DNA of 64,000 bases from Pseudomonadota bacterium. Lineage in GTDB: Bacteria > Pseudomonadota > Gammaproteobacteria > Steroidobacterales > Steroidobacteraceae. Location of the stretch: assembly GCA_021805865.1 (NCBI GenBank), contig JAJZDX010000021.1, forward strand, positions 1-64,000, in the 5' to 3' direction. Positions 8,561-18,182 of this stretch are shown here, piece by piece; positions within the stretch are counted from its first letter, which is position 1, and every line of letters starts with the position of its first letter. Under the pieces are notes generated by a model, which did not search any database, was not told the DNA's origin, and was given only the letters and a program-made list of their open reading frames with translations. The position numbers and the translations under genes are program-made.

Positions 8561-10117
8561 ATGAACGATGATGCAAACTCTCTTTCGATTCGAAGCGCCG
8601 CTGCACCCGCGGGGTCGGCACGGCCGAGCCTGCGCAAGTGCGCTTGCCAGACCATGGAAAAGCTCATTTTCGAGTATTCCGTCCACGGCCGCGGCGCCGA
8701 GGATCAGTGGCCGCGCGACCCCGGACCCGAGGCTTTGGCGGATCTGCCGCCACAGCTGCGCCGCGAGGAGGCACCGCTGCTGCCCGAAGTGAGCGAGCTG
8801 GAGGCGGTACGGCACTTCACTCGCCTCTCGCAGTTGAACTTTTCCATCGACACGCAGTTCTATCCGTTGGGCTCGTGCACGATGAAGTACAACCCCAAGG
8901 CCTGCAACCAGTACGCCATGCTTCCGGAGTTCCTCTCCCGCCATCCGCTGGCTCCCGACTCGCTCGGCCAAGGGGTGCTCGAGTGCCTCTACGAGCTGCA
9001 GGAGATGCTGAAGGAGGTTACGGGCATGCAGGCCGTGGCGCTTTCCCCCATGGCGGGCGCCCAGGGCGAATACGCCGGCGTAGCCATGATCCGCGCCTAC
9101 CATCGCTCGCGTGGCGATCTCGAGCGCAACGAGATCATCGTGCCGGAAGCGGCCCACGGCACCAATCCGGCGACCGCGACGATGTGCGGCTGCGTGGTGC
9201 GGGAGGTCCCGGTCAATGCCGAGGGGGACATGGATCTTGCCGCCCTCGAAGCGGCGGTCGGCCCGAAGACGGCCGGCATCATGCTGACCAACCCTTCCAC
9301 GCTCGGGGTGTTCGAACGGCGCATCGAGGAGGTGGCGCGGACGGTGCACGCCGCCGGTGGGCTGCTCTATTACGACGGGGCGAACCTCAATGCCATCCTC
9401 GGCAAAGTGCGGCCGGGGGATATGGGCTTCGACGTCATCCACGTCAACCTGCACAAGACATTCTCGACCCCCCACGGTGGCGGCGGACCGGGCGCGGGGC
9501 CCGTGGGGGTGAGCGAGCGCCTCGCGCCCTTCCTGCCCGTGCCTCTCGTCGGGCGCCGCGGCGAGTGCTATGCGTGGCTCACCGAGCGGGACCTGCCGCA
9601 GTCGATCGGCAGGCTCTCGGCCTTCGGCGGCAACGTGGGCGTGCTGCTGCGCGCCTACATCTACATGCGCATGCTGGGCCGCGATGGGCTCACGCGCGTG
9701 GGGGAGTACGCCACGCTCAATGCCAACTACCTGCTCGCCAGGCTCGTCCAGGCCGGATTCGAGCCCGCGTATCCGACGCGGTGGGCGAGTCACGAGTTCA
9801 TCATCACCCTCAGGGGCCAGGCCCGCGAGCTCGGAGTGAGCGCCATGGACTTCGCCAAGCGCCTGCTCGATCATGGCCAGCATGCACCGACCACCTATTT
9901 CCCGCTGCTGGTGCCGGAGTGTCTGCTGATCGAGCCGACGGAGACCGAGAGCAAGGCGGCGCTGGATGCCTTTGTGGCCGCCATGCAGCAGATCCTGGCC
10001 GAGGCTGCGCAAGAACCCGAGCACTTGCGCAGCGCTCCGCATACCATGCCGGTAAGGCGCCTGGACGATGTGCGGGCGGCCAAGCAATTGGATCTCACTT
10101 GGAAACCGGCGGCATAG
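8561..10117 (+). CDS. gcvPB: Glycine dehydrogenase (decarboxylating) subunit 2
   Basis: PLP-dependent half of the P protein, 518 residues, which decarboxylates glycine and passes aminomethyl to lipoyl-GcvH. The PLP lysine is Lys299 in [25 protein letters not shown] (about residues 103-113) is the other family landmark. Residues 1-31 before [13 protein letters not shown] look like an extension relative to most GcvPB proteins, so translation might begin at the ATG of Met32 (8654). The end overlaps the proposed dgkA start. Confidence 0.95.
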   Translation: MNDDANSLSIRSAAAPAGSARPSLRKCACQTMEKLIFEYSVHGRGAEDQWPRDPGPEALADLPPQLRREEAPLLPEVSELEAVRHFTRLSQLNFSIDTQFYPLGSCTMKYNPKACNQYAMLPEFLSRHPLAPDSLGQGVLECLYELQEMLKEVTGMQAVALSPMAGAQGEYAGVAMIRAYHRSRGDLERNEIIVPEAAHGTNPATATMCGCVVREVPVNAEGDMDLAALEAAVGPKTAGIMLTNPSTLGVFERRIEEVARTVHAAGGLLYYDGANLNAILGKVRPGDMGFDVIHVNLHKTFSTPHGGGGPGAGPVGVSERLAPFLPVPLVGRRGECYAWLTERDLPQSIGRLSAFGGNVGVLLRAYIYMRMLGRDGLTRVGEYATLNANYLLARLVQAGFEPAYPTRWASHEFIITLRGQARELGVSAMDFAKRLLDHGQHAPTTYFPLLVPECLLIEPTETESKAALDAFVAAMQQILAEAAQEPEHLRSAPHTMPVRRLDDVRAAKQLDLTWKPAA

Positions 10118-10482
10118 CCATCGATCGATACAAGCCGAGAGGCCTCACCCGGGTGCTGCGCGCCTTCGGCGCGAGCGCCCGGGGGCTCGCCGGCGCATTC
10201 CGCGAGGAGGCCGCGTTCCGCCAGGAGCTCGCCTTCGCGGCGCTCGCCATACCTCTGGCGCTCTGGTTCGGACACGACGGGGTGGAGCGTGCGCTGCTCA
10301 TCGCCCCGGTGCTGCTCATCCTGATCGTGGAGCTGATCAACAGCGCCATCGAGGCGACCGTCGATCGGATCGGGCTCGAGCGGCATGCGCTCGCCGGACT
10401 CGCCAAGGACATCGGCTCGGCGGCCGTACTGATGTCCTTCGGCCTGCTCGCCGTGGTGTGGCTGCTGGTGCTGCTGGGGTGA
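10099..10482 (+). CDS. dgkA: Diacylglycerol kinase
   Basis: Small integral inner-membrane kinase that phosphorylates diacylglycerol to phosphatidic acid; 127 residues with three membrane helices. EAAFRQE and [16 protein letters not shown] contain the conserved catalytic glutamates and match DgkA closely. No ATG or GTG precedes the conserved [10 protein letters not shown] start; the TTG at 10099, overlapping the end of gcvPB by 19 bases, gives the expected length. The next GTG (10153) would delete conserved residues. Confidence 0.88.
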   Translation: METGGIAIDRYKPRGLTRVLRAFGASARGLAGAFREEAAFRQELAFAALAIPLALWFGHDGVERALLIAPVLLILIVELINSAIEATVDRIGLERHALAGLAKDIGSAAVLMSFGLLAVVWLLVLLG

Positions 10483-10552
10483 GCGCGGCGAGGGCGGCGG
10501 TCGTGCCGCAAAAAAACGATTGCTTGTCGGAAGGTCCTGGATAGGGGGCTCG

Positions 10553-13465
10553 ATGCGATTGCTGCGACTGACTGTATGTGTGCTGACGCTCGCCGTGCTG
10601 GCGCCCTCGCCTGCGGCACTGGCCGCCAACGCCCGCGTGCCCGCGAGGCAGGCGCCGATGCGCCCGGGCTCCAGGCCGCCGCGCGAGACCTCCGTCGCCG
10701 CCCACGTGGCGAAACACGCCGCGGCGCTCGAATCCAATCCCACCTGGGCCGCCACTCTCGCGCGCATCGCCAGCAGCGTGGTCTCGATCAAGTTCAACCA
10801 AGACCGCGCCTTCGACACGGACTTCAACGAGACGGCGGAAGCGACCGGTTTCGTCGTCGACGCCAAACGCGGGATCATTCTGACGAACCGCCATGTCGTG
10901 ACACCGGGCCCGGTGACGGCCACGGCAACCTTCCTCGACCGCGAGGTGGTCAGGCTCCATCCGATCTACTACGATCCGGTGCACGACTTCGGCTTCTACC
11001 GATTCAACCCGAAGAAGCTGCGCTACATCCATCCCAGGGCGCTGCCTCTGGATCCCCAGGGGGCGAAGGTCGGCCGGGAGATCCGGGTGGTCGGCAACAA
11101 TGCCGGCGAGCAGCTCTCGATCCTCGCCGGCACGCTCGCCCGGCTGCACCGCCGCGCGCCGTACTACGGTTTCGGCAAATACAACGATTTCAACACCTTC
11201 TATCTGCAGGCGGCCTCGGGGACTTCCGGCGGCTCCTCGGGCTCGCCGGTAATCGACATCAAAGGCCAGGTGGTGGCGCTCAACGCCGGCGGCGCCACCA
11301 ATGCAGCCTCGAGCTTCTATCTGCCGCTCGGGCTGGTGAAGCGCGCCTTGCGGCTGATCGAGGAAGGCAAGCCGGTCACGCGCGGCACGCTGTACACGGT
11401 GTTTGACTACACCCCCTTCAACGAGCTCGAGCGGCTCGGGCTGCCGCGACCGGTGGAAACCGCGGTGCGCAAGGCTTATCCGCAGCGCACCGGCATGCTC
11501 GTGGTGAGGACCGTCCTGGCGGGCTCGCCGAGCGCACGGGTGCTTCAGCCGGGCGACATCCTGGTGCGTATCAACGGGCACTTCGTGACGACGTTTGGTC
11601 CTCTGGAGGGGATCCTGGACCGCTCAGTCGGGCGCCAGATCCACTTGCAGCTGGAGCGCGGCGGCCGGCTGGTGTCGGTGACGCTGCCGGTGGGCAATCT
11701 CGACGCCATTACTCCGAGCGCCTACGTCCAGTTCGGCGATGCGGTGGTCAATACACTGTCCTTTGAGATGGCACTGCAGCTGAACGTGCCTCCGCGCGGT
11801 GTGTGGGTCGCGAACCCGGGATACGTGTTCGGCGCCGCCGGTGTCCCGAGGGGCGCGGTGATCCACGCGATCGACTCCTGGCCGATCGACAACCTGCAGG
11901 ATTTCAGGCACGCGCTGGCGAGGCTCGCCGACGGCCAGTACGCCACCGTGCGTTTCACGATCGCCGCCGACCCCAACAGCAGCGAGCTCAGCTATTTCCG
12001 CATGACCCGCCGGTGGTTCCCCGCGCAGTACTGCGTGCGCGACGACAAGACCGGGATCTGGCCGTGTACGCCGCTCTCGCCGGGCCCGCCGCGGCGCCCT
12101 CATCCGGTCGTCTCCACGCGATTCCCCAAATACCGCGATCCGCTCATGACCCGGCTTGCGCCCTCGCTGGCGATGGTGACCTTCAGCATGCCGTATTCGG
12201 TCTCGGGCGTGACCGAGCATTACTATCACGGCACGGGAGTGGTGGTGGACGCCAAGCGCGGCCTGGTGGTGGTCGATCGCAACACAGTCCCGGTCTCGCT
12301 GGGAGACGTCACCGTGACGTTCGCGGGCACCGTGCAGGTGCCCGGGCGGGTGGTGTACGTCAGCCCGATCCATAACCTGGCGGTGGTCTCTTACAACCCG
12401 CGGCTGCTCGGCTCGACGCCCGTACGCTCGGCCAGGCTGAGATCCGAGCGCCTCTCACCCGGAGAGCCCATCGACGTGATCGGTCTCGGCGCCCGCAGCG
12501 ATCTGCATTTCCGCCACACCGATGTGGCCAGCATCGAGCCGCTGGAGCTGCCGCTGTCGCGCACCATGCGCTTCCGCGACACCAACATCATGAGCATCCA
12601 GCTGGTCAATCCGCCGGATGATTTCGACGGTGTGCTGACCGACGGGAGCGGCGATGTCGTCGGCTTGTGGTCGAGCTTCGCCTACGACACGGCGAACGGC
12701 GAGGGCCAGGAGCTGGAAGGGGTGCCCATCGCACCCGTAGAGGACATGCTGCAACGGATCCGCAGCGGCCAGCCTCTGCACTCGCTCGACGTCGAGCTGT
12801 CCCTGACACCGCTTGCCAGCGCACGGCTGATCGGGTTGCCTGCCTCGTGGGCGCACAAGCTTGCCGCCCAGGGGGACACCCGGCGTGAGGTTCTCACGAT
12901 CGCGCGTGCGACCGGCGGCTCGCCGGCCCAACGGCTGCTCGATCCGGGAGACCTGCTGCTCGCCATTGACGGCCGGGTGGTGACGACGTTCCGCCAGGTC
13001 GAGCGCGCGACCGCCGACAAGGCGGTGGTCAAGGTGACGATATGGCGTGGACACCAAACCCTGACTCTCACGGTGCCCACCGTAGTGCTTTCGGGCACCG
13101 CGCTGCACCGGGTCGTGGAATGGGCCGGCGCGACGCTGCAGAAGCCGTTCCATTCGATGCTGGCGCAAAGAGGCGTTCCGCCGGTCGGCGTGTACGTCGA
13201 TTATTTCGATTACGGCTCGCCGGCGGCGCGCTATGGGCTGTATCCGGGGCTGCGCATCGTCGCAGTGAACGGCACTCCGACACCAAACCTGGATGCGTTC
13301 CTCCGCGCGGTGGTCGGGCGGCCCGATCATTCCTCGGTGCGCCTGACGACCCTCACCTGGAACAACGCGCCGCAGGTGATCACGCTGAAGCTCGACAAGC
13401 ACTATTGGCCGGCATATGAGCTGGTGAGCACCGGCCACGGCTGGGTACGCCGTCCGCTTAAGTGA
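10553..13465 (+). CDS. Duplicated HtrA-type serine protease with four PDZ-like domains (Nma111-like)
   Basis: 970-residue protein with a cleavable signal peptide (residues 1-25), so probably periplasmic. Repeat 1 is a trypsin-fold protease with His114 (LTNRHVV), Asp145 (PVHDFGF) and Ser229 (GGSSGSP), then two PDZ-like units (roughly 280-370 and 385-480). Repeat 2 (from about residue 540) keeps the fold but the catalytic positions read DRNTV, IHNLAV and FDGVLTD, so it should be inactive; two more PDZ-like units follow (about 750-850 and 865-960). This order, and the motifs TNRHVV, DPVHDFGF and ASGTSGGSSGSP, recall the eukaryotic Nma111/Ynm3 family rather than DegP. It lies between dgkA and sua5 with no obvious partner. 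Substrate unknown. Confidence 0.85.
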   Translation: MRLLRLTVCVLTLAVLAPSPAALAANARVPARQAPMRPGSRPPRETSVAAHVAKHAAALESNPTWAATLARIASSVVSIKFNQDRAFDTDFNETAEATGFVVDAKRGIILTNRHVVTPGPVTATATFLDREVVRLHPIYYDPVHDFGFYRFNPKKLRYIHPRALPLDPQGAKVGREIRVVGNNAGEQLSILAGTLARLHRRAPYYGFGKYNDFNTFYLQAASGTSGGSSGSPVIDIKGQVVALNAGGATNAASSFYLPLGLVKRALRLIEEGKPVTRGTLYTVFDYTPFNELERLGLPRPVETAVRKAYPQRTGMLVVRTVLAGSPSARVLQPGDILVRINGHFVTTFGPLEGILDRSVGRQIHLQLERGGRLVSVTLPVGNLDAITPSAYVQFGDAVVNTLSFEMALQLNVPPRGVWVANPGYVFGAAGVPRGAVIHAIDSWPIDNLQDFRHALARLADGQYATVRFTIAADPNSSELSYFRMTRRWFPAQYCVRDDKTGIWPCTPLSPGPPRRPHPVVSTRFPKYRDPLMTRLAPSLAMVTFSMPYSVSGVTEHYYHGTGVVVDAKRGLVVVDRNTVPVSLGDVTVTFAGTVQVPGRVVYVSPIHNLAVVSYNPRLLGSTPVRSARLRSERLSPGEPIDVIGLGARSDLHFRHTDVASIEPLELPLSRTMRFRDTNIMSIQLVNPPDDFDGVLTDGSGDVVGLWSSFAYDTANGEGQELEGVPIAPVEDMLQRIRSGQPLHSLDVELSLTPLASARLIGLPASWAHKLAAQGDTRREVLTIARATGGSPAQRLLDPGDLLLAIDGRVVTTFRQVERATADKAVVKVTIWRGHQTLTLTVPTVVLSGTALHRVVEWAGATLQKPFHSMLAQRGVPPVGVYVDYFDYGSPAARYGLYPGLRIVAVNGTPTPNLDAFLRAVVGRPDHSSVRLTTLTWNNAPQVITLKLDKHYWPAYELVSTGHGWVRRPLK

Positions 13466-13471
13466 CGACCC

Positions 13472-14467
13472 ATGGTGAGAGTCCTCAGGGCCACTGAGGC
13501 GGAGCTCGAGTCGGCGCTGCGCAGCCTGCGAGCCGGCGAGCTGGTCGCCTTTCCGACCGAGACCGTCTACGGTCTGGGCGCCGATGCGGGCAACCCGGCC
13601 GCGGTGCGCAGGATATTCGAGGTCAAAGGCCGCCCCGCTCACCACCCGGTGATCGTCCACCTGTCCGGTATCGAGCAGCTGCACGACTGGGCCCGGGAAG
13701 TGCCGCAGTCGGCATTGCGGCTCGCGGAGCGTTTCTGGCCGGGACCTCTCACCCTGGTTCTGCCGCGCGCCGCGAAGGTCAGTGAAGTCGTAACGGGCGG
13801 ACAGGACACCGTCGCGCTGCGGGTGCCCTCCCACCCCATGGCGCAGCAGTTGCTTGCGGCCTTCCAGGGCGGCATCGCCGCACCGTCCGCGAATCGCTAT
13901 GGCAGGCTCTCTCCGACCCGGGCGGAGCACGTGCGTGAGGAGCTCGGCGCCGCGGTCAGCGTGATTCTCGATGGCGGGGAGTGCCAGATCGGACTCGAGT
14001 CCACCATTGTCGCCTTCCAGGGCCGGCAGGCGCGCCTCCTGCGTCCCGGTGCGATCACCGCGGCGCAGATCCGTCCGGTCGTCGGGGAGCTGGAAGTCGG
14101 GGCGGATGAGGCTTCGCCGCGCGTGCCTGGGAGCACAACGGTGCACTATGCGCCGGCGACGCCAGTGATCCTCGTCCCGGCCGGCCAGATCGACTCGCGG
14201 GCCGAGGCCTTCTCGGCAGGCGGCCGCCGTGTCGCGGTACTGGCGTGGCGCGCGCCGCTGGCCTCGCATTCCTCGGTGACCTGGATCAACGCCGGCCAAC
14301 GTGCGCAGCAGTACGGGCACGGCCTGTATGACCACCTGCGCGCCCTGGACAAGTCCGGGTGCAGGTGGATTCTCGTGCAGGACGTGCCGGACGCGGAGGC
14401 CTGGGCGGCCATCCGGGACCGCTTGCGGCGGGCGGCCGCGGCCGCCCGCCCCGAGGAGGCGACGTGA
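13472..14467 (+). CDS. L-threonylcarbamoyladenylate synthase, Sua5 type
   Basis: Makes threonylcarbamoyl-AMP for the t6A37 tRNA modification; 331 residues. The N-terminal YrdC domain has PTETVYGLGADA, KGRPAHHPVIVH and APSANRYG, which bind threonine and nucleotide. The C-terminal Sua5 domain (about residues 220-331), joined after the SPRVPGSTTVHYAP linker, distinguishes it from the short TsaC. The ATG is six bases after the HtrA-like gene, and the stop overlaps the next start (GTGA). Confidence 0.93.
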   Translation: MVRVLRATEAELESALRSLRAGELVAFPTETVYGLGADAGNPAAVRRIFEVKGRPAHHPVIVHLSGIEQLHDWAREVPQSALRLAERFWPGPLTLVLPRAAKVSEVVTGGQDTVALRVPSHPMAQQLLAAFQGGIAAPSANRYGRLSPTRAEHVREELGAAVSVILDGGECQIGLESTIVAFQGRQARLLRPGAITAAQIRPVVGELEVGADEASPRVPGSTTVHYAPATPVILVPAGQIDSRAEAFSAGGRRVAVLAWRAPLASHSSVTWINAGQRAQQYGHGLYDHLRALDKSGCRWILVQDVPDAEAWAAIRDRLRRAAAAARPEEAT

Positions 14468-15645
14468 GCGCACGCCGGAGCCGGTTTGTCGATCCCTTCC
14501 AGCCCGCGGAGATTCGGCGGCTGGTGCGCGAGTTCGGCTCACCGCTGCTCATTCTCGACTGCGAGCGCGTGCGCGTGCAGTTCAGGAAGCTGCGCGCGGC
14601 ACTGCCGCGGGTCGGCCTGCACTACGCGCTCAAGCCGATGCCGCACGCCGCGGTGGTGCGCACGGTGCTGGAGGAAGGCGGCTTTCTCGATCTGGCCACG
14701 ACCGGCGAGGTCCAGCTCGCGCGACGCCTCGGTGTCGATCCTGGTCGTTGCATTCATACCCATCCCATCAAACGTCCGCCAGACATCCGCAATGCGCTGG
14801 AATTCGGCGTACGCACCTTCGTGGCGGACAACGCGGACGAGGTGCGCAAATTCGAGCGGCTCGCGGGACGGGCCGAGCTGCTGATCAGGGTTTCATTCCG
14901 CAGTCCCGGGGCCGTGTGCGATCTGTCGCGCAAGTTCGGCTGCGACCCGGAGGATGCCCTGTCGCTCGCACGCCTCGCCGCCGAGCTCGGCGTCACGGTG
15001 CGGGGACTGTCGTTTCACGTGGGGTCGCAGGCGGCGGACTCGGCCAAGCATGTCGAGGCGATTCACGCCTGTGCGCGGCTCATGGCCGCCGGCCGCAGGG
15101 CGAAGCTCGGGGTTCTCGACACGCTCGATATCGGCGGGGGTTTCCCGATCGACTACGCGCAGCCGGTACAGGACATCGGCTGGTTCTGTGAGCCTCTGCG
15201 CGAGGCGCTGGATCGTCTTCCCAAGCGGGTGAGCGTGATCGCCGAGCCCGGCCGGTTCATCGTGGGACCGGCGGCCATCGGGGTTGCCTCCGTCATGGGG
15301 CGCGCACGCCGCGAAGGGCACTGGTGGTACTACCTGGATGACGGCCTGTACGGCTCGTACAGCGGCCAGCTCTACGATCACGCCCGTTATCCGGTCGAGC
15401 CGTTGAAGGACGGGGTCGAGCGGCTGCCGTCGGTGCTGGCGGGACCGACCTGCGACAGCATCGATGTGATCGCCGAGAATCTGCTGCTGCCGAAGCTCGA
15501 GACCGGCGACCTGATCGTGGGGCGCGCCATGGGCGCCTACACCTGGGCGAGCGCCTCGGAGTTCAATTTCTTTCCCAAGGCCACGGTGGTCGCGGTGAAC
15601 CTGATCCCTGGCGATACCGGGACGGTGATGCCGTTTCCGCTATGA
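14464..15645 (+). CDS. Fold-type III PLP decarboxylase, ornithine decarboxylase-like
   Basis: 393-residue alanine-racemase-fold decarboxylase. The PLP lysine is Lys57 (LHYALKPMP); other active-site motifs are FHVGSQ, IGGGFPIDY, AEPGRFIVG, GPTCDSIDVI (the Cys-Asp pair of eukaryotic-type ornithine decarboxylases) and GAYTWASASEFN. These favour ornithine (or lysine/ornithine) over meso-diaminopimelate, so the product is probably putrescine. The GTG overlaps the Sua5 stop by 4 bases and the stop overlaps the next ATG by 4 bases. Substrate specificity is inferred only. Confidence 0.85.
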   Translation: MSARRSRFVDPFQPAEIRRLVREFGSPLLILDCERVRVQFRKLRAALPRVGLHYALKPMPHAAVVRTVLEEGGFLDLATTGEVQLARRLGVDPGRCIHTHPIKRPPDIRNALEFGVRTFVADNADEVRKFERLAGRAELLIRVSFRSPGAVCDLSRKFGCDPEDALSLARLAAELGVTVRGLSFHVGSQAADSAKHVEAIHACARLMAAGRRAKLGVLDTLDIGGGFPIDYAQPVQDIGWFCEPLREALDRLPKRVSVIAEPGRFIVGPAAIGVASVMGRARREGHWWYYLDDGLYGSYSGQLYDHARYPVEPLKDGVERLPSVLAGPTCDSIDVIAENLLLPKLETGDLIVGRAMGAYTWASASEFNFFPKATVVAVNLIPGDTGTVMPFPL

Positions 15646-16256
15646 CCGGAGGCTGCGACTTGATCCGCAATGTGGTGTTCGACATAGGCTGGGTGTTCGT
15701 GCATCTGAACCACGGGCCCTTTCTCGAGTTTCTGAGCGCGCACGAGGTCGAGACCCCCGAGCTGCACTCGGTGCTCACCCGGGTCGCCCTGTGCGACCAC
15801 GAGTGCGGACGGCTGTCCGGCCGGGAGTTGCTCGAGCGGTTTGCTTCGCTTGCGCGGCGCCCGATGGATCTCGCCCAGGCGCATGCGAGCTGGGTCGGCA
15901 TGTTCGAGTATCAGCCCGCCATGGTGGAGCTCGCGCATCATCTGAGCGAGCGGTACCGGGTGTATCTGCTGTCCAACATCGGCGATCTGCACTGGGCGCA
16001 TCTTTCGCGCGAGTATGGGCTGCATCGCATCGGGCACGGGGCGCTGCCGTCCTTCCTGGCCGGGGTCATGAAGCCCGATGAGGGGATCTACGCAGAGGCG
16101 GAGCGCCGGTTCGCACTGGAGCCCGCCGAGACGGTCTTCATCGACGACCGCTCCGAGAACATTCTCGCCGCGCGCCGCCGCGGCTGGCAGGGCATCGAGC
16201 ACAGCAGCTTCCTCTCGACGGCAGGCGCGCTGCGGGCGCTGGGGGTGGCGTGCTGA
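15642..16256 (+). CDS. HAD-superfamily hydrolase, subfamily IA
   Basis: 204-residue haloacid-dehalogenase-like phosphatase. Motif I is VVFDIGWVF with nucleophile Asp14 (the DxG variant common in YihX-like enzymes), motif II LLSNIG, motif III Lys in GVMKPDE, motif IV VFIDDRSEN. A helical cap is inserted after motif I. YihX-like members dephosphorylate sugar phosphates, but the substrate cannot be told here. It is embedded in an overlapping gene string with the decarboxylase and HIT protein. Confidence 0.85.
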   Translation: MTGGCDLIRNVVFDIGWVFVHLNHGPFLEFLSAHEVETPELHSVLTRVALCDHECGRLSGRELLERFASLARRPMDLAQAHASWVGMFEYQPAMVELAHHLSERYRVYLLSNIGDLHWAHLSREYGLHRIGHGALPSFLAGVMKPDEGIYAEAERRFALEPAETVFIDDRSENILAARRRGWQGIEHSSFLSTAGALRALGVAC

Positions 16257-16693
16257 CCGCAATCGACCGGCAGGTCGCGGCGGCACGGGAGGGGCGCGAC
16301 CCGTACGTCGTGGCGCGCATGACGAGCGGCTGGGCCGTGCTCGGAGAGCGGCAATTCCTGCGCGGCTACGCGCTACTGTTGGCTGATCCGGTCGTGCCCG
16401 ATCTCAATGCGCTCGATCCGGCTCAGAGAGCCGCCTTTCTACTGGACCTCGTGCGGCTCGGGGACGCGGTGCTCGAGGTCACCGGCGCGGTGCGCATCAA
16501 CTATGCCATCCTCGGCAACCTCGAGCCTGCCCTCCATGCCCACGTCATCCCAAGATACGCCGATGAGCCTGAGGAATTGCGTACGCTGCATCCCTGGGCA
16601 TACGACTGGCAGAGCGCTCCACGGCTCGATCCCCTTGCCAGCCGGGATCTGATCGAGCGTCTGCGCCGCGAGCTCGCCCCCCGGGGCGATTGA
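16250..16693 (+). CDS. HIT-family protein
   Basis: 147-residue histidine-triad-like protein. LEPALHAHVIPRY carries His96 and His98 of the HxHxx motif followed by PRY, as in dinucleoside polyphosphate hydrolases; the third His of the classical triad is Ile. NYAILGN corresponds to the conserved Asn region before the triad. The GTG start overlaps the HAD gene by 7 bases. Likely a nucleotide-binding hydrolase or transferase; substrate unknown. Confidence 0.8.
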   Translation: MLTAIDRQVAAAREGRDPYVVARMTSGWAVLGERQFLRGYALLLADPVVPDLNALDPAQRAAFLLDLVRLGDAVLEVTGAVRINYAILGNLEPALHAHVIPRYADEPEELRTLHPWAYDWQSAPRLDPLASRDLIERLRRELAPRGD

Positions 16694-16711
16694 GCCCGAG
16701 GCCGGCCCGAC

Positions 16712-17572
16712 TCAGGGAGAGGCTCCCGGCGGACTGGTGATGAGCTGGCGCAGCTGGCGCAGCTTCGCTTCGATGACGGCGGCGTTCTGCGGGCCCATGC
16801 GCAGCAACAGTTTCTGTCCGGCAGGCAGCGCCTCGAGCTTCGGATCGGCGAATTGCCAGAATACCCTGCCTTGTACCAGCTCGATCGGCCGTTGCACCTG
16901 CGGGGTGGCGAGCATGCTGTCGATGGCCTCGACCAGGCGGTCGTTGAAATACCCGTGGGGATAGCCGAGGCTCTGATACGCCTGCTGGAACAGCGGGTAG
17001 AGCCGGAAGTAGAGCGCCGCAAGGGACTTCATGTCCATCGCGCCAATGACCTTCACGAAGGGCGTGTAGCGCGCGTAATTGCTCTGGCTGAGCAGCGTGG
17101 TCCCGCCTTGCTGGTTGATGACCGTCTGGCCGGGCGTCGGTCGGATGGGACGCAGGTTGGCCGCCACCTTGGCACGCGGCAGGTTGTCGACGGTCACCAC
17201 GATGTGCCGGATGATGGTCTTGGGTACGAGGAAGCGGGCGACCGCCGGCTGGCCGACGAGACGGGTCAGCGCATCGAGGACGGTCGGATCGCTGCGATTC
17301 AGCGTGGGAAGGGTGGCCGCCGCCGTTTGCGCGCTCTGCGCCGGGACCGGATGCTGAATCACGGGTGCCGGGGGCGCTGCAGGCGTCAGCGGAGCGGCCT
17401 GCTGCTGCGGCTGCTGCGCGGCGGGAGGGGGCGCAGGCTGAACGGGCGCCTGGGGCGCGGGGCGGAGCCGAAAGTATGCTCCGACGCCGATGATCGCGGC
17501 CCCGACGATGATGGCCGACCACCATATGACTTTGTTCCGGAAGGATTCCTCGGGATCCGTCGTCTTCAACAT
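16712..17572 (-). CDS. Membrane-anchored DUF3014 protein
   Basis: 286 residues: a short cytoplasmic start, one membrane helix (about residues 14-34, VIWWSAIIVGAAIIGVGAYF), a Pro/Gln/Ala-rich linker (about 38-85) and a C-terminal globular domain of the DUF3014 type facing the periplasm. LMGQ-like catalytic motifs are absent, and no function is known to me. ATG 17572 has GGAGAG upstream, and the gene is divergent from the deformylase 44 bases away. Confidence 0.8.
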   Translation of the reverse strand: MLKTTDPEESFRNKVIWWSAIIVGAAIIGVGAYFRLRPAPQAPVQPAPPPAAQQPQQQAAPLTPAAPPAPVIQHPVPAQSAQTAAATLPTLNRSDPTVLDALTRLVGQPAVARFLVPKTIIRHIVVTVDNLPRAKVAANLRPIRPTPGQTVINQQGGTTLLSQSNYARYTPFVKVIGAMDMKSLAALYFRLYPLFQQAYQSLGYPHGYFNDRLVEAIDSMLATPQVQRPIELVQGRVFWQFADPKLEALPAGQKLLLRMGPQNAAVIEAKLRQLRQLITSPPGASP

Positions 17573-17616
17573 TGGGCGGCTCTCCGCTGGGCGGTGAAGT
17601 ATTGTACTGTACTTCC

Positions 17617-18147
17617 ATGAGTGTTCGGCGGGTGCTGAAAATGGGCGAGCCGCTGCTGGCTGAGGCGGCCGCTCCGGTGCTGCGCTTCGACGCCGAGCTC
17701 GCGTCCCTGGCATCGGACATGAACGACACGATGCGCGCCCTCAACGGCGCGGGTCTGGCCGCGCCGCAAATCGGTGTGAGCTTGCGGGTGGTGGTGTTCG
17801 AAGTGACCGCCAATCCTCGCTACCCGCACGCCTCGCCCGTGCCCTACACGGTGCTGGTGAACCCGCAGCTGACACCGCTCGGGGAGAGCCAGGAGGAGGG
17901 CTGGGAGGGGTGCCTGTCGGTGCCGGGTCTGCGGGGGCTGGTGCCGCGCTTCAAGCGGCTGCGCTACCGGGGATTCGATCAGGAAGGACGGCCCATCGAC
18001 CGTACGGTGGAGGGCTTCCATGCGCGGGTGGTGCAGCACGAGGTGGATCACCTCGATGGGATTCTCTATCCGCAGCGCGTCCGGGACTTGCGCAACTTCG
18101 GCTTCGAGGATGCCCTTGCCGATCGTCTGACGCCGATGCCGGATTAG
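17617..18147 (+). CDS. def: Peptide deformylase
   Basis: Removes the formyl group from nascent proteins; 176 residues. All three motifs are intact: GLAAPQIG, EGCLSVPG (metal Cys) and QHEVDHLDG (two metal His and catalytic Glu). ATG 17617 fits the family start; the frame extends to 17572 without support. It is not next to fmt, the usual partner, so another deformylase may exist elsewhere in the genome. Confidence 0.94.
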   Translation: MSVRRVLKMGEPLLAEAAAPVLRFDAELASLASDMNDTMRALNGAGLAAPQIGVSLRVVVFEVTANPRYPHASPVPYTVLVNPQLTPLGESQEEGWEGCLSVPGLRGLVPRFKRLRYRGFDQEGRPIDRTVEGFHARVVQHEVDHLDGILYPQRVRDLRNFGFEDALADRLTPMPD

Positions 18148-18182
18148 CGTCGCGGCGGGCGCCTTGGGGACCGCAAGCCCGT

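Noticed and set aside
7076-10087. A 1003-codon open frame antisense to the gcv genes
   Set aside because: It mirrors the codon structure of gcvPA/gcvPB, has no family motifs and runs Arg/His/Gly-rich; long antisense frames are expected at this G+C content. The same applies to those at 1614-3203 (-), 25593-27836 (+), 29477-31195 (+), 43072-44874 (+) and 57204-59285 (+).
10495-10523. Hairpin followed by a run of A (GCGGC...GCCGC then AAAAAAA) between dgkA and the HtrA-like gene
   Set aside because: A terminator on the plus strand needs T, not A, after the stem, and on the minus strand the run would precede the stem; no minus-strand gene ends here.
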